Assembly: GCF_003605645.1 (NCBI RefSeq)
Contig: NZ_QVMU01000001.1
Location: 744,001-808,000 of the forward strand
DNA: 64,000 bases
Source: Vibrio sinensis
Lineage (GTDB): Bacteria; Pseudomonadota; Gammaproteobacteria; Enterobacterales; Vibrionaceae
Direction: 5' to 3'
Shown here: positions 10,196-18,630 of the stretch, piece after piece
How positions within the stretch are numbered: position 1 is the stretch's first letter
Layout: each line of letters begins with the position of its first letter
Notes under the pieces: model-generated
Databases searched by the model: none
Told to the model about the DNA's origin: nothing
What the model saw: only the letters and a program-made list of their open reading frames with translations
Program-made: the position numbers and the translations under genes

Positions 10196-10360
10196 AACAC
10201 ACAACTAAACATACGCTTGAACGTACACTTTAACGACGCTTAAACATCTAATTGAACATACAGTTGAATAGAGCAACTTTGTATTTGATCGAAAATGAAC
10301 CGTTTCGATACAGAGCACTATACCCTAATTGCATTTTTATTTAGCGGTTAGCGCTCAATC

Positions 10361-10413
10361 ATTAATGATTAATGATTAATGATTAGTGATTAGTGATTAG
10401 TGATTAGTGATTA
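10361..10413. repeat. Heptanucleotide tandem repeat (ATTAATG/ATTAGTG)x7.5
   Basis: Three units of ATTAATG are followed by four of ATTAGTG and a final ATTA, with no interruption. It lies in the convergent gap between the glycosylase-like gene and nanR, directly beside the terminator, so length change would not alter a protein. Confidence 0.95.
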
Positions 10414-10448
10414 AAAATGGCTTCCATCTTAACGAAAGGAAGCCATTT
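10413..10448 (-). terminator. Rho-independent terminator of the nanR side
   Basis: AAATGGCTTCC (10415-10425) and GGAAGCCATTT (10438-10448) form an 11-bp stem with a 12-nt loop. Reading on minus it is followed by a T run. It is about 80 bp beyond the nanR stop and can end the whole sialic-acid-type transcript. Confidence 0.85.
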
Positions 10449-10524
10449 AGCTCATTGGAACGAATGTATTCTAGAAGAGATTTATTCACTTATAGGATCT
10501 GAGCTCCAACCAAACAAGTTCTGG

Positions 10525-11229
10525 TTACTTCTCGATTCGCATGACGTTATCTAAATGCTCACGCATACACTGCTCAGCCCGGTTGGCATCTCCCGCTTCA
10601 ATAGCATCGAAAATCATCACATGTTCTTGATAGTTTTGCTTGTGATACGGCGTGTACTCTGATGGGTTACGCGTCATAATTAACCAAGAAATTAACGATT
10701 CGTATAAAGAAGAGACCATTGGGTTTTTAATCATATCAATGATACAACGATGAAACGCAATATCAGATCGAACAAAGGCATCATAATCTTCGCAATGTGC
10801 TTTGTTCTGATCTAACTCTTGTTTCAGTCTCGCTAGATCTTCATCAGTACGAACTAATGCAGCTTCTCTAACAATCGCGATTTCAAACAACTGTCTTAAA
10901 TGCTCGAACTGGCGTTTTTCATCTTTTTGAGACAATAAGCCAATAGCAAGTCCAGAGACGTTATTTATTAAAGTTGCAGTGCAAGGTTTGGTTACACGGG
11001 TTTTTTCGCCACTTTTAATTTCCACTAACCCTTTTTGCGATAGCTTCATCAACGCTTCTCGCACAGAAGGCCTGCCTACATCAAATGCCGCCATCAAGTC
11101 CCGCTCAGAGGGTAAGGTATCGCCCTCTTTTAACGTATTATTAATGATCATTTTTTCCAGCTCTTCAGCCACGCTGTCTGAAAGCTTGGTTTTTTTCATT
11201 GGCTTCAATGGAAACGAAGTTAACTCCAT
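10525..11229 (-). CDS. nanR: NanR-type GntR-family repressor of the sialic-acid regulon
   Basis: FadR-subfamily GntR regulator of 234 residues. The N-terminal winged helix (about 15-80) contains TLPSERDLMAAFDVGRPSVREALMKLSQKGLV, very close to E. coli NanR. The C-terminal FCD ligand domain (about 95-225) contains DIAFHRCII and HVMIFDAIEAGD with metal-binding histidines. It lies 110 bp downstream of the nine-gene operon. The GGTATA repeats upstream of nanA (19538-19552) match the known E. coli NanR operator, so it very probably represses that operon until a sialic-acid-like ligand binds. Confidence 0.88.
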   Translation of the reverse strand: MELTSFPLKPMKKTKLSDSVAEELEKMIINNTLKEGDTLPSERDLMAAFDVGRPSVREALMKLSQKGLVEIKSGEKTRVTKPCTATLINNVSGLAIGLLSQKDEKRQFEHLRQLFEIAIVREAALVRTDEDLARLKQELDQNKAHCEDYDAFVRSDIAFHRCIIDMIKNPMVSSLYESLISWLIMTRNPSEYTPYHKQNYQEHVMIFDAIEAGDANRAEQCMREHLDNVMRIEK

Positions 11230-11339
11230 AAGAGTTCCCTCTTTAAATACTTAATTATTGTTATCTCACCAGATAGTTTTGATACCTGGCTGAACCATGA
11301 CGTTAGAATTCTATCTAGTGTAATATAATCGGCGTCTAT

Positions 11340-12257
11340 TTAAATCTTAAATTCGGGTAGGTATTCATTCTTTACCTTTGCTTTGAACTCTATGTCTTGC
11401 ATAGGGATAGAGGCAAACGGAAAGCGCATTGTTGATTCAATACTCGACCAACCTCCCATTGCGGCCATAAATTTGTCTACTGCCGCATTACAGTAACCCT
11501 GCTCGGTAATATATGGCGCAATTTCTTCTGCCATAAATTGTTGAATACGAGCCTCTAGTTCCAACGCTGATGGCTTAAGTGATAAGCACTCTTCTGTCCA
11601 TTCTTGGGTCGCTTTAGGGTTTAAGCAACACACATTGGAATAGGCACCTTTTGCTCCTTTATATGCATCAGTCGCAAGAAAATGCCCAGCGACAAAAATG
11701 GATGCTTTCGCGGCTAAACCAGTCTGTTCAATCTCAGCGGTGATCCTTGGTAATTTAAACCCCACCAACGTAGGAATAGCTTCGTACAATTCATCTAGTT
11801 CATTCGCTGTTAGATTAACTTTAGCATGTGGTGGATTATAGAGCACAAGATCAACTCCCAGTGCAACTTGCTCTACTTTATGCATAAAGACTTTCGCAAC
11901 AGCCAATGAACACGGAAACCAATCGGGTAAAATAACCTGAATGGCGGTTGGACTAAGCATCGCCGCAAACTTTACCCGTTCTAACGCCGCTTGAGGATGA
12001 CAATGGCTCGCACCAATTTGAAACGCCATACCTGCCTGATGACATTTTTGAGCCAACAAGTTACTGATTTGTTGGAATTCTTCTGCGGACTGAGTATAAA
12101 ACTCGCCTGCCGTACCGTTAGAATAAATCCCATCCACACCCGCAGCAATATAACAGTCAATTTGTTGTTCAAGTCGCTCAAAATCAATGACTTCATTTTT
12201 AATCGGGAGCAACAGTGTCGCCCAATTTCCAGAAATTTCACTCTTACTCAAAGTCAT
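11340..12257 (-). CDS. Dihydrodipicolinate synthase/NAL-family aldolase (second lyase of the operon)
   Basis: Class I pyruvate-dependent aldolase of the DapA/NanA superfamily, 305 residues. Seen: NGTAGEF in place of the usual GTTGE/GSTGE pyruvate loop, VLYNPP with the catalytic Tyr, and VGFKLPR containing the Schiff-base Lys. It diverges strongly from the nanA product of the same operon, so it probably handles another 2-keto-3-deoxy acid, possibly one made by the enolase-superfamily enzyme at 16502-17719. It overlaps the NanQ-like gene by 4 bp and is the last gene of the operon. Confidence 0.8.
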   Translation of the reverse strand: MTLSKSEISGNWATLLLPIKNEVIDFERLEQQIDCYIAAGVDGIYSNGTAGEFYTQSAEEFQQISNLLAQKCHQAGMAFQIGASHCHPQAALERVKFAAMLSPTAIQVILPDWFPCSLAVAKVFMHKVEQVALGVDLVLYNPPHAKVNLTANELDELYEAIPTLVGFKLPRITAEIEQTGLAAKASIFVAGHFLATDAYKGAKGAYSNVCCLNPKATQEWTEECLSLKPSALELEARIQQFMAEEIAPYITEQGYCNAAVDKFMAAMGGWSSIESTMRFPFASIPMQDIEFKAKVKNEYLPEFKI

Positions 12258-12712
12258 AGGATTGATGCCCTTACTTTTATCACAACTTTATCCACCCACT
12301 CTTCTTCACTTCCAACCTGAATCATTGGACGATGCCATTCACTAGGGTAGAAAACGCAATATTGATGCGGTTCGAGGGTAATAAATTGCTCATGACCTAT
12401 ATTGGTTTTAAGCTCACAATCATTGTCAAAACATTGCTCAGTCATAAACAGAGACGATGCGGGTTCAACTGCAAAACCGAGTGTCTCTTTCGTTGTTAAC
12501 GCCAGATGAATATCGACATACTCACGATGTATCTCAGCTTGTGAGTCTGCCAGTGACCGCGCTACCCCTCTAATTCGATTAACAAAAACATCATCACCTT
12601 TGATTTTATTAATTCCACTAGGCATTTGCTCGAGATCTTTCTCAAGAACCAATCTAATGATGTCGCCAAACTCTTTGTCGTGCGATAAACGGCTTACTTT
12701 TGCAATGATCAT
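12254..12712 (-). CDS. NanQ/YhcH-family anomerase (DUF386)
   Basis: A 152-residue cupin-like protein of the YhcH/YjgK/YiaL family. E. coli YhcH (NanQ) is an anomerase that accelerates sialic acid mutarotation. Seen: HREYVDIHLAL, carrying the metal-ligand His and Glu residues, and YPSEWHRP near the C-terminus. It overlaps the second aldolase gene and follows siaM by 39 bp, fitting a role in presenting the correct anomer to the lyase or transporter. Confidence 0.85.
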   Translation of the reverse strand: MIIAKVSRLSHDKEFGDIIRLVLEKDLEQMPSGINKIKGDDVFVNRIRGVARSLADSQAEIHREYVDIHLALTTKETLGFAVEPASSLFMTEQCFDNDCELKTNIGHEQFITLEPHQYCVFYPSEWHRPMIQVGSEEEWVDKVVIKVRASIL

Positions 12713-12751
12713 TATATTCAGCAGCGATTACTCGCTGCTGCCTGCTATAAA

Positions 12752-14023
12752 TTAAAGGAAGTAGTTTGGTAAGAACATCACCATTTGCGGGAAGAGAATG
12801 ATGATAGCCAAGACAATAATCAGTGGTACTAAGAAGATCAAAACCGAGCGCGCAAGTACTTCGTATGGGATCTTACCGACTTTCGCAACCACAAAGAGCG
12901 AGACCCCCATTGGTGGAGTCAATATCCCCAACATCATGTTCATCACGACGACGATACCAAAGTGTACTGGGTCGATGCCAAGCTGAATGGTTACAGGTAG
13001 CAAGATAGGGATCAAAATCAGCAACAGCGCTAGGGTTTCAATAAATGCGCCTAAAATAAACAGCATCACCGAGACAAGCACAAGGAAAACCAAAGGTGAA
13101 TCAGTAACTTGTAAAAATAGCTCAGCTGCTTTAAGAGGAATATCTTCTTTAACGATGACATAACCAAATAGGCCGACACCACCAATCAAAAATCCAATCA
13201 CCGCCGACGTATTCACCGATTCATGGACCACTTCTAGAAAACGTGAAACTGTTAATTCGCGATACACCACAAAGCCTAAGAACATGGCATACAGAGAAGC
13301 AACGACTGCCGCTTCAGTTGGTGTAACGATGCCAGAGAAAATACCACCAATAATAAGAACCGGTGTCATTAGCGCTAATGAGGCATCTTTAAAGGAGTAA
13401 CAAATCGTTTTGAATGACGCCCTCGGGTAAACCGGATAACCTTTTTTCTTGGCGATAAAGTAGACCATCACCATCAGAGATACAGCGCACAATAACGCAG
13501 GTACAACGCCTGCTAAAAACAGCGCGCCAATCGATGCACCAGACATAACACCGTAGATAACAATAGGAATACTCGGCGGCATTAAAGGCCCAATAACACT
13601 CGACGCAGCGGTAATCGCACCAGCAAAGCCATCATCGTAACCCTCATCACGCATCGCTTTGATTTCAAGCTGCCCCAAGCCACCAGCATCAGCGTGCGCT
13701 GAACCCGACATTCCTGAAAATAGAAGACTGGCAAGAACGTTAACATGACCAAGTGAGCCTGTTAAATGCCCAGTTAAGTCTCGAGCAAATTTAAACATTT
13801 TGTCAGTGATGCCTGCTGAGTTCATCAATAGACCACTGAAGATAAAGAACGGGACTGCAAGTAACGGGAATGAGTTCAACCCGGCAATAATTTTTTGCGA
13901 AGCGAGCGCAATGCCACCATTAGTTAAAAGATAAATGATTGAAACAACATATAGGGTAAATGCGACAGGCATACCGATTGCTAACAGCGCACCCCAACCA
14001 CCAAAAATACCAAACATAGCCAA
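12752..14023 (-). CDS. siaM: TRAP transporter large membrane subunit (DctM/SiaM type)
   Basis: Polytopic inner-membrane subunit of a TRAP transporter, 423 residues with about 12 hydrophobic segments. Typical DctM features are visible: GSAHADAGGLGQLEIKAM-like loop, GPLMPPSIPIVIYG, GIVTPTEAAVVASLYA and LGILTPPMGVSLFVVAKV. It moves the substrate with sodium after delivery by the binding protein encoded at 14594-15565. It is separated from the small subunit gene by only 4 bp. The SiaM name rests on the SiaP-like partner and nan neighbours. Confidence 0.9.
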   Translation of the reverse strand: MAMFGIFGGWGALLAIGMPVAFTLYVVSIIYLLTNGGIALASQKIIAGLNSFPLLAVPFFIFSGLLMNSAGITDKMFKFARDLTGHLTGSLGHVNVLASLLFSGMSGSAHADAGGLGQLEIKAMRDEGYDDGFAGAITAASSVIGPLMPPSIPIVIYGVMSGASIGALFLAGVVPALLCAVSLMVMVYFIAKKKGYPVYPRASFKTICYSFKDASLALMTPVLIIGGIFSGIVTPTEAAVVASLYAMFLGFVVYRELTVSRFLEVVHESVNTSAVIGFLIGGVGLFGYVIVKEDIPLKAAELFLQVTDSPLVFLVLVSVMLFILGAFIETLALLLILIPILLPVTIQLGIDPVHFGIVVVMNMMLGILTPPMGVSLFVVAKVGKIPYEVLARSVLIFLVPLIIVLAIIILFPQMVMFLPNYFL

Positions 14024-14027
14024 TACC

Positions 14028-14540
14028 TTACTTACATAGATGGGAGTTCACTGTGGCATCGCCTCTTTGTGGTTTAACCAACTTAGAGAAAGAAATCGCA
14101 GCGTTTAAAAATGATTTAATAAAGACTAAAAGAAAGCCAACGGGTACAGCGCCATATAGGGCCGACATCTGAACATCCATGGTTACTGAGCCCAATCGAT
14201 CCATCCTTTCAGCGAAGATGTAGCCGTAGTGGACAATAATCACTGCAATCACAGCAAACACACCATGAATAAAGATATCGAGAAGTAAGCCCGCCTTATC
14301 ACCCAATCTATTTGGCAACATATCAATGGCGATATGGTCACGGCGAGAAATCGCCTCACTGGCCCCAATAAATACGATATAAATATATAGCCAACGAGAT
14401 AGTTCCTCTGTCCATGGGATAGCAAAACTAAAGAAATAGCGACTCAGGATCTGGATGGCGATCACCGACAACATGAGCAAAAATAGAAAGATAGACAGAT
14501 ATTTTTCTATCAACTCCATCTTAGTAATTATCTTGTACAT
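14028..14540 (-). CDS. siaQ: TRAP transporter small membrane subunit (DctQ/SiaQ type)
   Basis: A 170-residue inner-membrane protein with four hydrophobic segments (about 12-32, 48-66, 88-108 and 130-150) and the DctQ hallmark PWTEELSRWLYIYIVFIGA followed by RRDHIAIDMLP. It pairs with the large subunit encoded directly downstream. A GC-rich hairpin separates it from siaP. Confidence 0.9.
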   Translation of the reverse strand: MYKIITKMELIEKYLSIFLFLLMLSVIAIQILSRYFFSFAIPWTEELSRWLYIYIVFIGASEAISRRDHIAIDMLPNRLGDKAGLLLDIFIHGVFAVIAVIIVHYGYIFAERMDRLGSVTMDVQMSALYGAVPVGFLLVFIKSFLNAAISFSKLVKPQRGDATVNSHLCK

Positions 14541-14548
14541 AGTTAGTT

Positions 14549-14583
14549 CCTATTGAGTAGCGGAGCACGTCCCGTGCCCCGCC
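14549..14583 (-). promoter_or_regulatory. Intergenic hairpin between siaP and siaQ
   Basis: GCGGAGCACG and GTGCCCCGC pair around a short loop, with no T tract. A stem in this position between binding-protein and membrane-subunit genes usually stabilises the upstream message, so that the binding protein is made in excess. That role is inferred here. Confidence 0.55.
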
Positions 14584-14593
14584 TTAAGCAGAA

Positions 14594-15565
14594 TTACTTC
14601 GCGTCAATTAAGGTTTGTGTGAAGTTTTCGCCATATTGCTTATCTAATGCTGCGTAGTATGGTTTCATTGCCGCGCGAAACGGTTCTAGATCTGGATAAG
14701 TCACTGTTACACCTGCCTCTTTAAATAGCGCAAGGTGCTTTTCTGTGTCGGCATTAATGAGACGCTCTGCTTCATCACCACCCGCCTTAAGGGCCGCTAC
14801 CAACCATTGTTGCTCTTGTTCAGAAAGGTCATTCCAACTGTCAGAGTTAATGGAAATAGTTTGGTCTTGAACCACGTGATTAGTCATCGCAAGGTATTTT
14901 TGTACTTCGTAAAACTTCATTGCTTCAATCGATGGAATTGGGTTTTCTTGACCATCTACCGCGTTAGTCTGTAGCGCAAGGTAAACTTCTGCATAGGCAA
15001 TGGGTGATGGGATGGCGCTGGTTGCTTTCGCGTAATCAATCAATGCTTTCGCGTTTGGCGTACGAAGTTTTAACCCTTTCATATCATCAATTGAGTTAAT
15101 CGCTCGGTTAGATGTCGTTTGGCGCACACCGAAGTACCAGCTATCGATAGGCTTAAGTTGGAAGTTATCTTCTAACTCACCACGAACTTTCATCCCCCAC
15201 TCACTTGCCAAAATTTTCTTAAGGTGGTCAAAATCATTAACGATATAAGCGGTCTCTAGTGCGCCTAACTCAGGAACATACTGTGCGTAGCCACCGAATA
15301 CCTGCATCGACATATCAATCTCACCCAGAGATACCTGCTCGAGCATTTCATGTACGCTACCTAACTGACCGCCTTCATAGATACGCATTGTCAACTCACC
15401 ACCGGATTGTTTTTCCAACTCTTGAGAGGCTTTTACCATTCCATGGTAGATAGGGCTGTTGTACGCTTCATTGAAGCCAACTTTGAGTTCTGTTTGAGCG
15501 TAAACGTTCGCAGCAAGTAAAGCTGAAGCAATAACACTCATTTTTAGGATTGTTTTCATCGTCAT
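14594..15565 (-). CDS. siaP: TRAP transporter periplasmic binding protein, SiaP-like
   Basis: Periplasmic solute receptor, 323 residues. A signal peptide is visible at residues 1-23 (hydrophobic core, cleavage after NVYA). AAGGA lies 10 bases before the first ATG. From WYFGVRQTTSNR through KGLKLRTPNAK and LALQTNAVDGQENPIPSIE the protein tracks Vibrio/Haemophilus SiaP, including the carboxylate-binding Arg and the Asn of QTNAVDGQENP. Sialic acid or a close analogue (Neu5Ac, KDN) is thus the likely ligand. It is less similar near the N-terminus than canonical V. cholerae SiaP, which leaves room for a different nonulosonate. Confidence 0.85.
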   Translation of the reverse strand: MTMKTILKMSVIASALLAANVYAQTELKVGFNEAYNSPIYHGMVKASQELEKQSGGELTMRIYEGGQLGSVHEMLEQVSLGEIDMSMQVFGGYAQYVPELGALETAYIVNDFDHLKKILASEWGMKVRGELEDNFQLKPIDSWYFGVRQTTSNRAINSIDDMKGLKLRTPNAKALIDYAKATSAIPSPIAYAEVYLALQTNAVDGQENPIPSIEAMKFYEVQKYLAMTNHVVQDQTISINSDSWNDLSEQEQQWLVAALKAGGDEAERLINADTEKHLALFKEAGVTVTYPDLEPFRAAMKPYYAALDKQYGENFTQTLIDAK

Positions 15566-15581
15566 GGTCTAATAGTCCTTA

Positions 15582-16502
15582 TTAGAATTGGATTTTATTG
15601 ATAAGTGCCTGTCCACTTAACAATCGGTTGATTTGACTTATATAGATGTCAATTTTCTTATAATTTTCGTTGGTCGACCCGCCACCGGTGTGCTGAGTCA
15701 GATGAACATTGTTTAACTGCCACAATATAGAAGCTGGATTTAATGGTTCTTGAATGGTCACATCCAAACACGCATTAAAGGTGGTATCTGCTGCTGCTTT
15801 TTCGCCAAGTGCGACTTCGTCAACAACTTGCCCTCGGCCAACATTGATGAATGTTGCGTCTGGGCGCATTGCCACAAATAATGCTTGGTCAAAAATACTC
15901 TCAGTTGCTGCATTCGCAGGAATGGTGGAGATAATCACATCGTGCTCTGCAACGGTTTCAATCAATCGCTGCTTACCACCTTGCTGCATTTCTGCTTGAT
16001 CGAACGTTGCAATTTGGCAACCAAAAGGAATTAACAATTGTTCAATTCGTTTGCCAATATTGCCGTAACCCACTAATAAAACTTTGGCTTCAGCAAGTAA
16101 ACGTTTGGTCGGTCTAACGCTATCTTTGACCCATTCGCTTTGCTGTTGTGCTTGCTTTAACGATGGAAGCTGACGATAGACAGACAACAAGCTAGCGACT
16201 ACTTCTTCCGCGACTGGCGTGGAGAAAAAGTCATTCAAATTATGAACAGAGACAAGGTTAGACTCTTTCCACTGATAACCATTAAAGTTATCGATACCAA
16301 CAGAATCGAGCAAAATCGTACGAAGATTGCCCATGTTTTCAATCCAATCGGTGTTGAAATTGCCTATCGCAATGTCAGCGTCTTTACATAATTCAAATTG
16401 ATGACTGCCATCATTAAATGTCAGCTCGAGCGTATTGCTAACATGAGTCAGGAAATAATCTTTCTCTGCTTCATTTAAAACTGGGTGAATATAAACTTTC
16501 AT
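15582..16502 (-). CDS. D-2-hydroxyacid dehydrogenase, NAD-dependent
   Basis: A 306-residue member of the D-isomer 2-hydroxyacid dehydrogenase family, reducing a 2-keto acid or oxidising a 2-hydroxy acid. Seen: the Rossmann motif VGYGNIGKRIE, a catalytic Arg in NVGRGQVVDE, the Glu in TIQEPLNP and the His in TQHTGGG. It shares one base with the enolase-superfamily gene upstream, so it is translationally coupled. The substrate is unknown. In this operon a sugar-derived 2-keto acid is the reasonable guess. Confidence 0.85.
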   Translation of the reverse strand: MKVYIHPVLNEAEKDYFLTHVSNTLELTFNDGSHQFELCKDADIAIGNFNTDWIENMGNLRTILLDSVGIDNFNGYQWKESNLVSVHNLNDFFSTPVAEEVVASLLSVYRQLPSLKQAQQQSEWVKDSVRPTKRLLAEAKVLLVGYGNIGKRIEQLLIPFGCQIATFDQAEMQQGGKQRLIETVAEHDVIISTIPANAATESIFDQALFVAMRPDATFINVGRGQVVDEVALGEKAAADTTFNACLDVTIQEPLNPASILWQLNNVHLTQHTGGGSTNENYKKIDIYISQINRLLSGQALINKIQF

Positions 16503-17719
16503 TACGATTCATCCTTCCAATCTTGATGGCTTTTATCCAAAGCTTTTAAGCCACTTTCCAGCGGTGAACAGTGATAAATAGCTTCAGGTTTAAAGCTAAA
16601 CTCTTGCTCTATATCTGAGTTCAGTTCAATGCCAATGCCTGGCGAATCCGGTAAACGAAGGTGTCCATTTTCAATAAACTGGTCAAAATTGAACAAAGCC
16701 GGGCGAAGCGCAAAGCTTGGCATTGGATACTCAATTAGCGAACAACCAGAAGCAAAAGCGGCGATATAGTTGGCCATCATGGCTACTGCTCCGCCCCAAG
16801 AATGCACCACAGCATCAACACCAAGGTTTTGCGCATAACGACAAACTTCGATGGTGTTTTGAATACCACCAAGCACTGAAGCATCGGGTTGAACAATGTT
16901 GTAGTAATGACGGTCAAGACGTTCAAACAACTCTTCTTTAGTCGTGACTATTTCACCACCTGCGATATGTATACCCGGTTGTTGAGCCAACAAAGGCAAC
17001 TGCGCAAGCTTGTCTAAACCCAAGCACTCTTCAACAAACACCAGCTCCTCGCCCGTTTGTTGCTTAACTTGTTGGCAAAACTCACTGATCTGAATCGGAG
17101 TTTGTCCATTAACGGCAAGGTTTTGGGTCATATCCACGGCAACTCGAATACCATACTGCTTAGCGGCATTGATGGTCCAAACCGTTTTATCAATTTGATT
17201 ATGACGCGCCCGTATCTTGATGGTTCGAATACCACGTTGCGCTAACTGCTTAAGTTCTTGCTCCATGTAACGAGGATGAAAAGAATCGCCACCTGAACCA
17301 TACATCGCAATTGAATTGACCTTCGATCCGCCGAATAACTCGATAGCCGATTTATCTTGAAGCTTGGCGTAGGCATCCACCAAAGCAATTTCAACGGCGG
17401 AAATAACATGTTGAGCTGCACCTTGCAGTGACCAATACGCCGTCATATTCTTTGCTTTAGTCAAAATAGTTTGGTAACCAGAAGAAATATCACTCCCCGC
17501 TATCGTTGGTGCAATCAATTCCACGATAGAGCGAAATACATCCGGTGCGAATACACCTAAGTAGCCCTCTCCTATGCCTTTTATGCCATTACTTAATGTC
17601 ACTTCAACCATCGAACAGCAGCGTAGACCATGAGGTAAATGCAGAGCATTCTCAGCACACCCATCAAATCCATACTGCCCAGTAAGAATCACCGGACGAA
17701 TATTCTTCACCGTAACCAT
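16502..17719 (-). CDS. Mandelate racemase/muconate lactonizing-family enzyme (sugar acid dehydratase-like)
   Basis: Enolase-superfamily protein of 405 residues. Seen: the KIRARH strand (catalytic base region, with Arg where the second Lys of KxK usually lies), metal ligands in VAVDMTQN, FVEECL and IAGGEI, and VVHSWGG near the C-terminus supplying a His. Such enzymes abstract a proton alpha to a carboxylate, typically dehydrating sugar acids to 2-keto-3-deoxy acids. It overlaps the kinase and dehydrogenase genes by one base each. An enolase-type enzyme is not part of the classical Neu5Ac pathway. Confidence 0.82.
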   Translation of the reverse strand: MVTVKNIRPVILTGQYGFDGCAENALHLPHGLRCCSMVEVTLSNGIKGIGEGYLGVFAPDVFRSIVELIAPTIAGSDISSGYQTILTKAKNMTAYWSLQGAAQHVISAVEIALVDAYAKLQDKSAIELFGGSKVNSIAMYGSGGDSFHPRYMEQELKQLAQRGIRTIKIRARHNQIDKTVWTINAAKQYGIRVAVDMTQNLAVNGQTPIQISEFCQQVKQQTGEELVFVEECLGLDKLAQLPLLAQQPGIHIAGGEIVTTKEELFERLDRHYYNIVQPDASVLGGIQNTIEVCRYAQNLGVDAVVHSWGGAVAMMANYIAAFASGCSLIEYPMPSFALRPALFNFDQFIENGHLRLPDSPGIGIELNSDIEQEFSFKPEAIYHCSPLESGLKALDKSHQDWKDES

Positions 17720-18630
17720 TAGATAAGTCCTTTCATCATCGGTAAATATGCCGCACCAAGTACACCACTTGAATCACCATGTTGGGCTTTACGAACTGGC
17801 GTTGTCACACTTTTGCTAAAGGTATTAGCTGCCAGCTTTTGCTCTACTAATGGATATATCGCATCTTGATTTGAAACGCCGCCACCAAGCACAATCACTT
17901 CAGGATCAATAATATTCACTATGGTGCCAAGGACTCGCGCTAAGCAATCCGCATAGTAGTCAACATGTGCCACCGCATTGGCGTCACCAGCAACATAAGC
18001 CGCAAAAATTTCTTTGGCAGATAAGGGCGCATGCTTTATCGCCCATGTCCGTTCAAACCCCGTTCCCGAAACAAAAGATTCATTACAATTGAACGATCCG
18101 CAATAACACTTCACAGCGGGCCCATCAATCTCGGGGTCAAACCCCGGTAATGGGTTATGACCAATTTCACCACCTAGACCATGTTGACCATCAACAATAT
18201 CGCCATGGATAACCACACCACCACCGCATCCAGTGCCTATGATGACTGCCAAGCAGGAATCTGTTGCTTCTTTTGCCGCGCCCGATTTGAATTCTGAAAT
18301 AGCTAAGCAATTTGCATCATTGGTTAACGCAACAGGAATCAAATAGCTTGAACGTAAGTCGTCTAAGAAATCCTCTCCATTAAGGTAAAGAATATTCGCG
18401 CCTTGCATCTTACCTGTGGCTCGATTAATCGAACCACAACACCCAACACCAATCGATTGAATCTCAGCTTTCGCCATTAATGCGTCGATGACTTCTTTTA
18501 CTGCTGCCAAAAACTCGATGTAGCTTGTTTTTGGCGTATCAATACGCAAGCGATGAACCACTTGGGCATCGTGAGGGGATACAATTACCCCCTCCACTTT
18601 GGTCCCGCCGATATCAAGACCAATTAGCAT
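17719..18630 (-). CDS. ROK-family sugar kinase, Mak-like
   Basis: ROK kinase of 303 residues. Seen: the N-terminal ATP loop GLDIGGTKVEGV, GTGCGGGVV, the catalytic/zinc region GHNPLP followed by CYCGSFNCNESF, and a C-terminal TPVRKAQHGDSSGVLGAAYL. That ending and the GHNPLP motif resemble E. coli manno(fructo)kinase Mak more than NanK. In a classical sialic acid operon this slot holds N-acetylmannosamine kinase. A Mak-like enzyme would instead phosphorylate mannose, the product of KDN cleavage. It overlaps nanA by 7 bp. Confidence 0.85.
   Translation of the reverse strand: MLIGLDIGGTKVEGVIVSPHDAQVVHRLRIDTPKTSYIEFLAAVKEVIDALMAKAEIQSIGVGCCGSINRATGKMQGANILYLNGEDFLDDLRSSYLIPVALTNDANCLAISEFKSGAAKEATDSCLAVIIGTGCGGGVVIHGDIVDGQHGLGGEIGHNPLPGFDPEIDGPAVKCYCGSFNCNESFVSGTGFERTWAIKHAPLSAKEIFAAYVAGDANAVAHVDYYADCLARVLGTIVNIIDPEVIVLGGGVSNQDAIYPLVEQKLAANTFSKSVTTPVRKAQHGDSSGVLGAAYLPMMKGLI

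Noticed and set aside
10361..10413. CRISPR array or other spaced repeats
   Set aside because: Units are 7 bp and contiguous with no spacers. No cas genes are in the window.
17719..18630. Kinase called NanK (N-acetylmannosamine kinase)
   Set aside because: Motifs and C-terminus resemble Mak more; the specific name was withheld.
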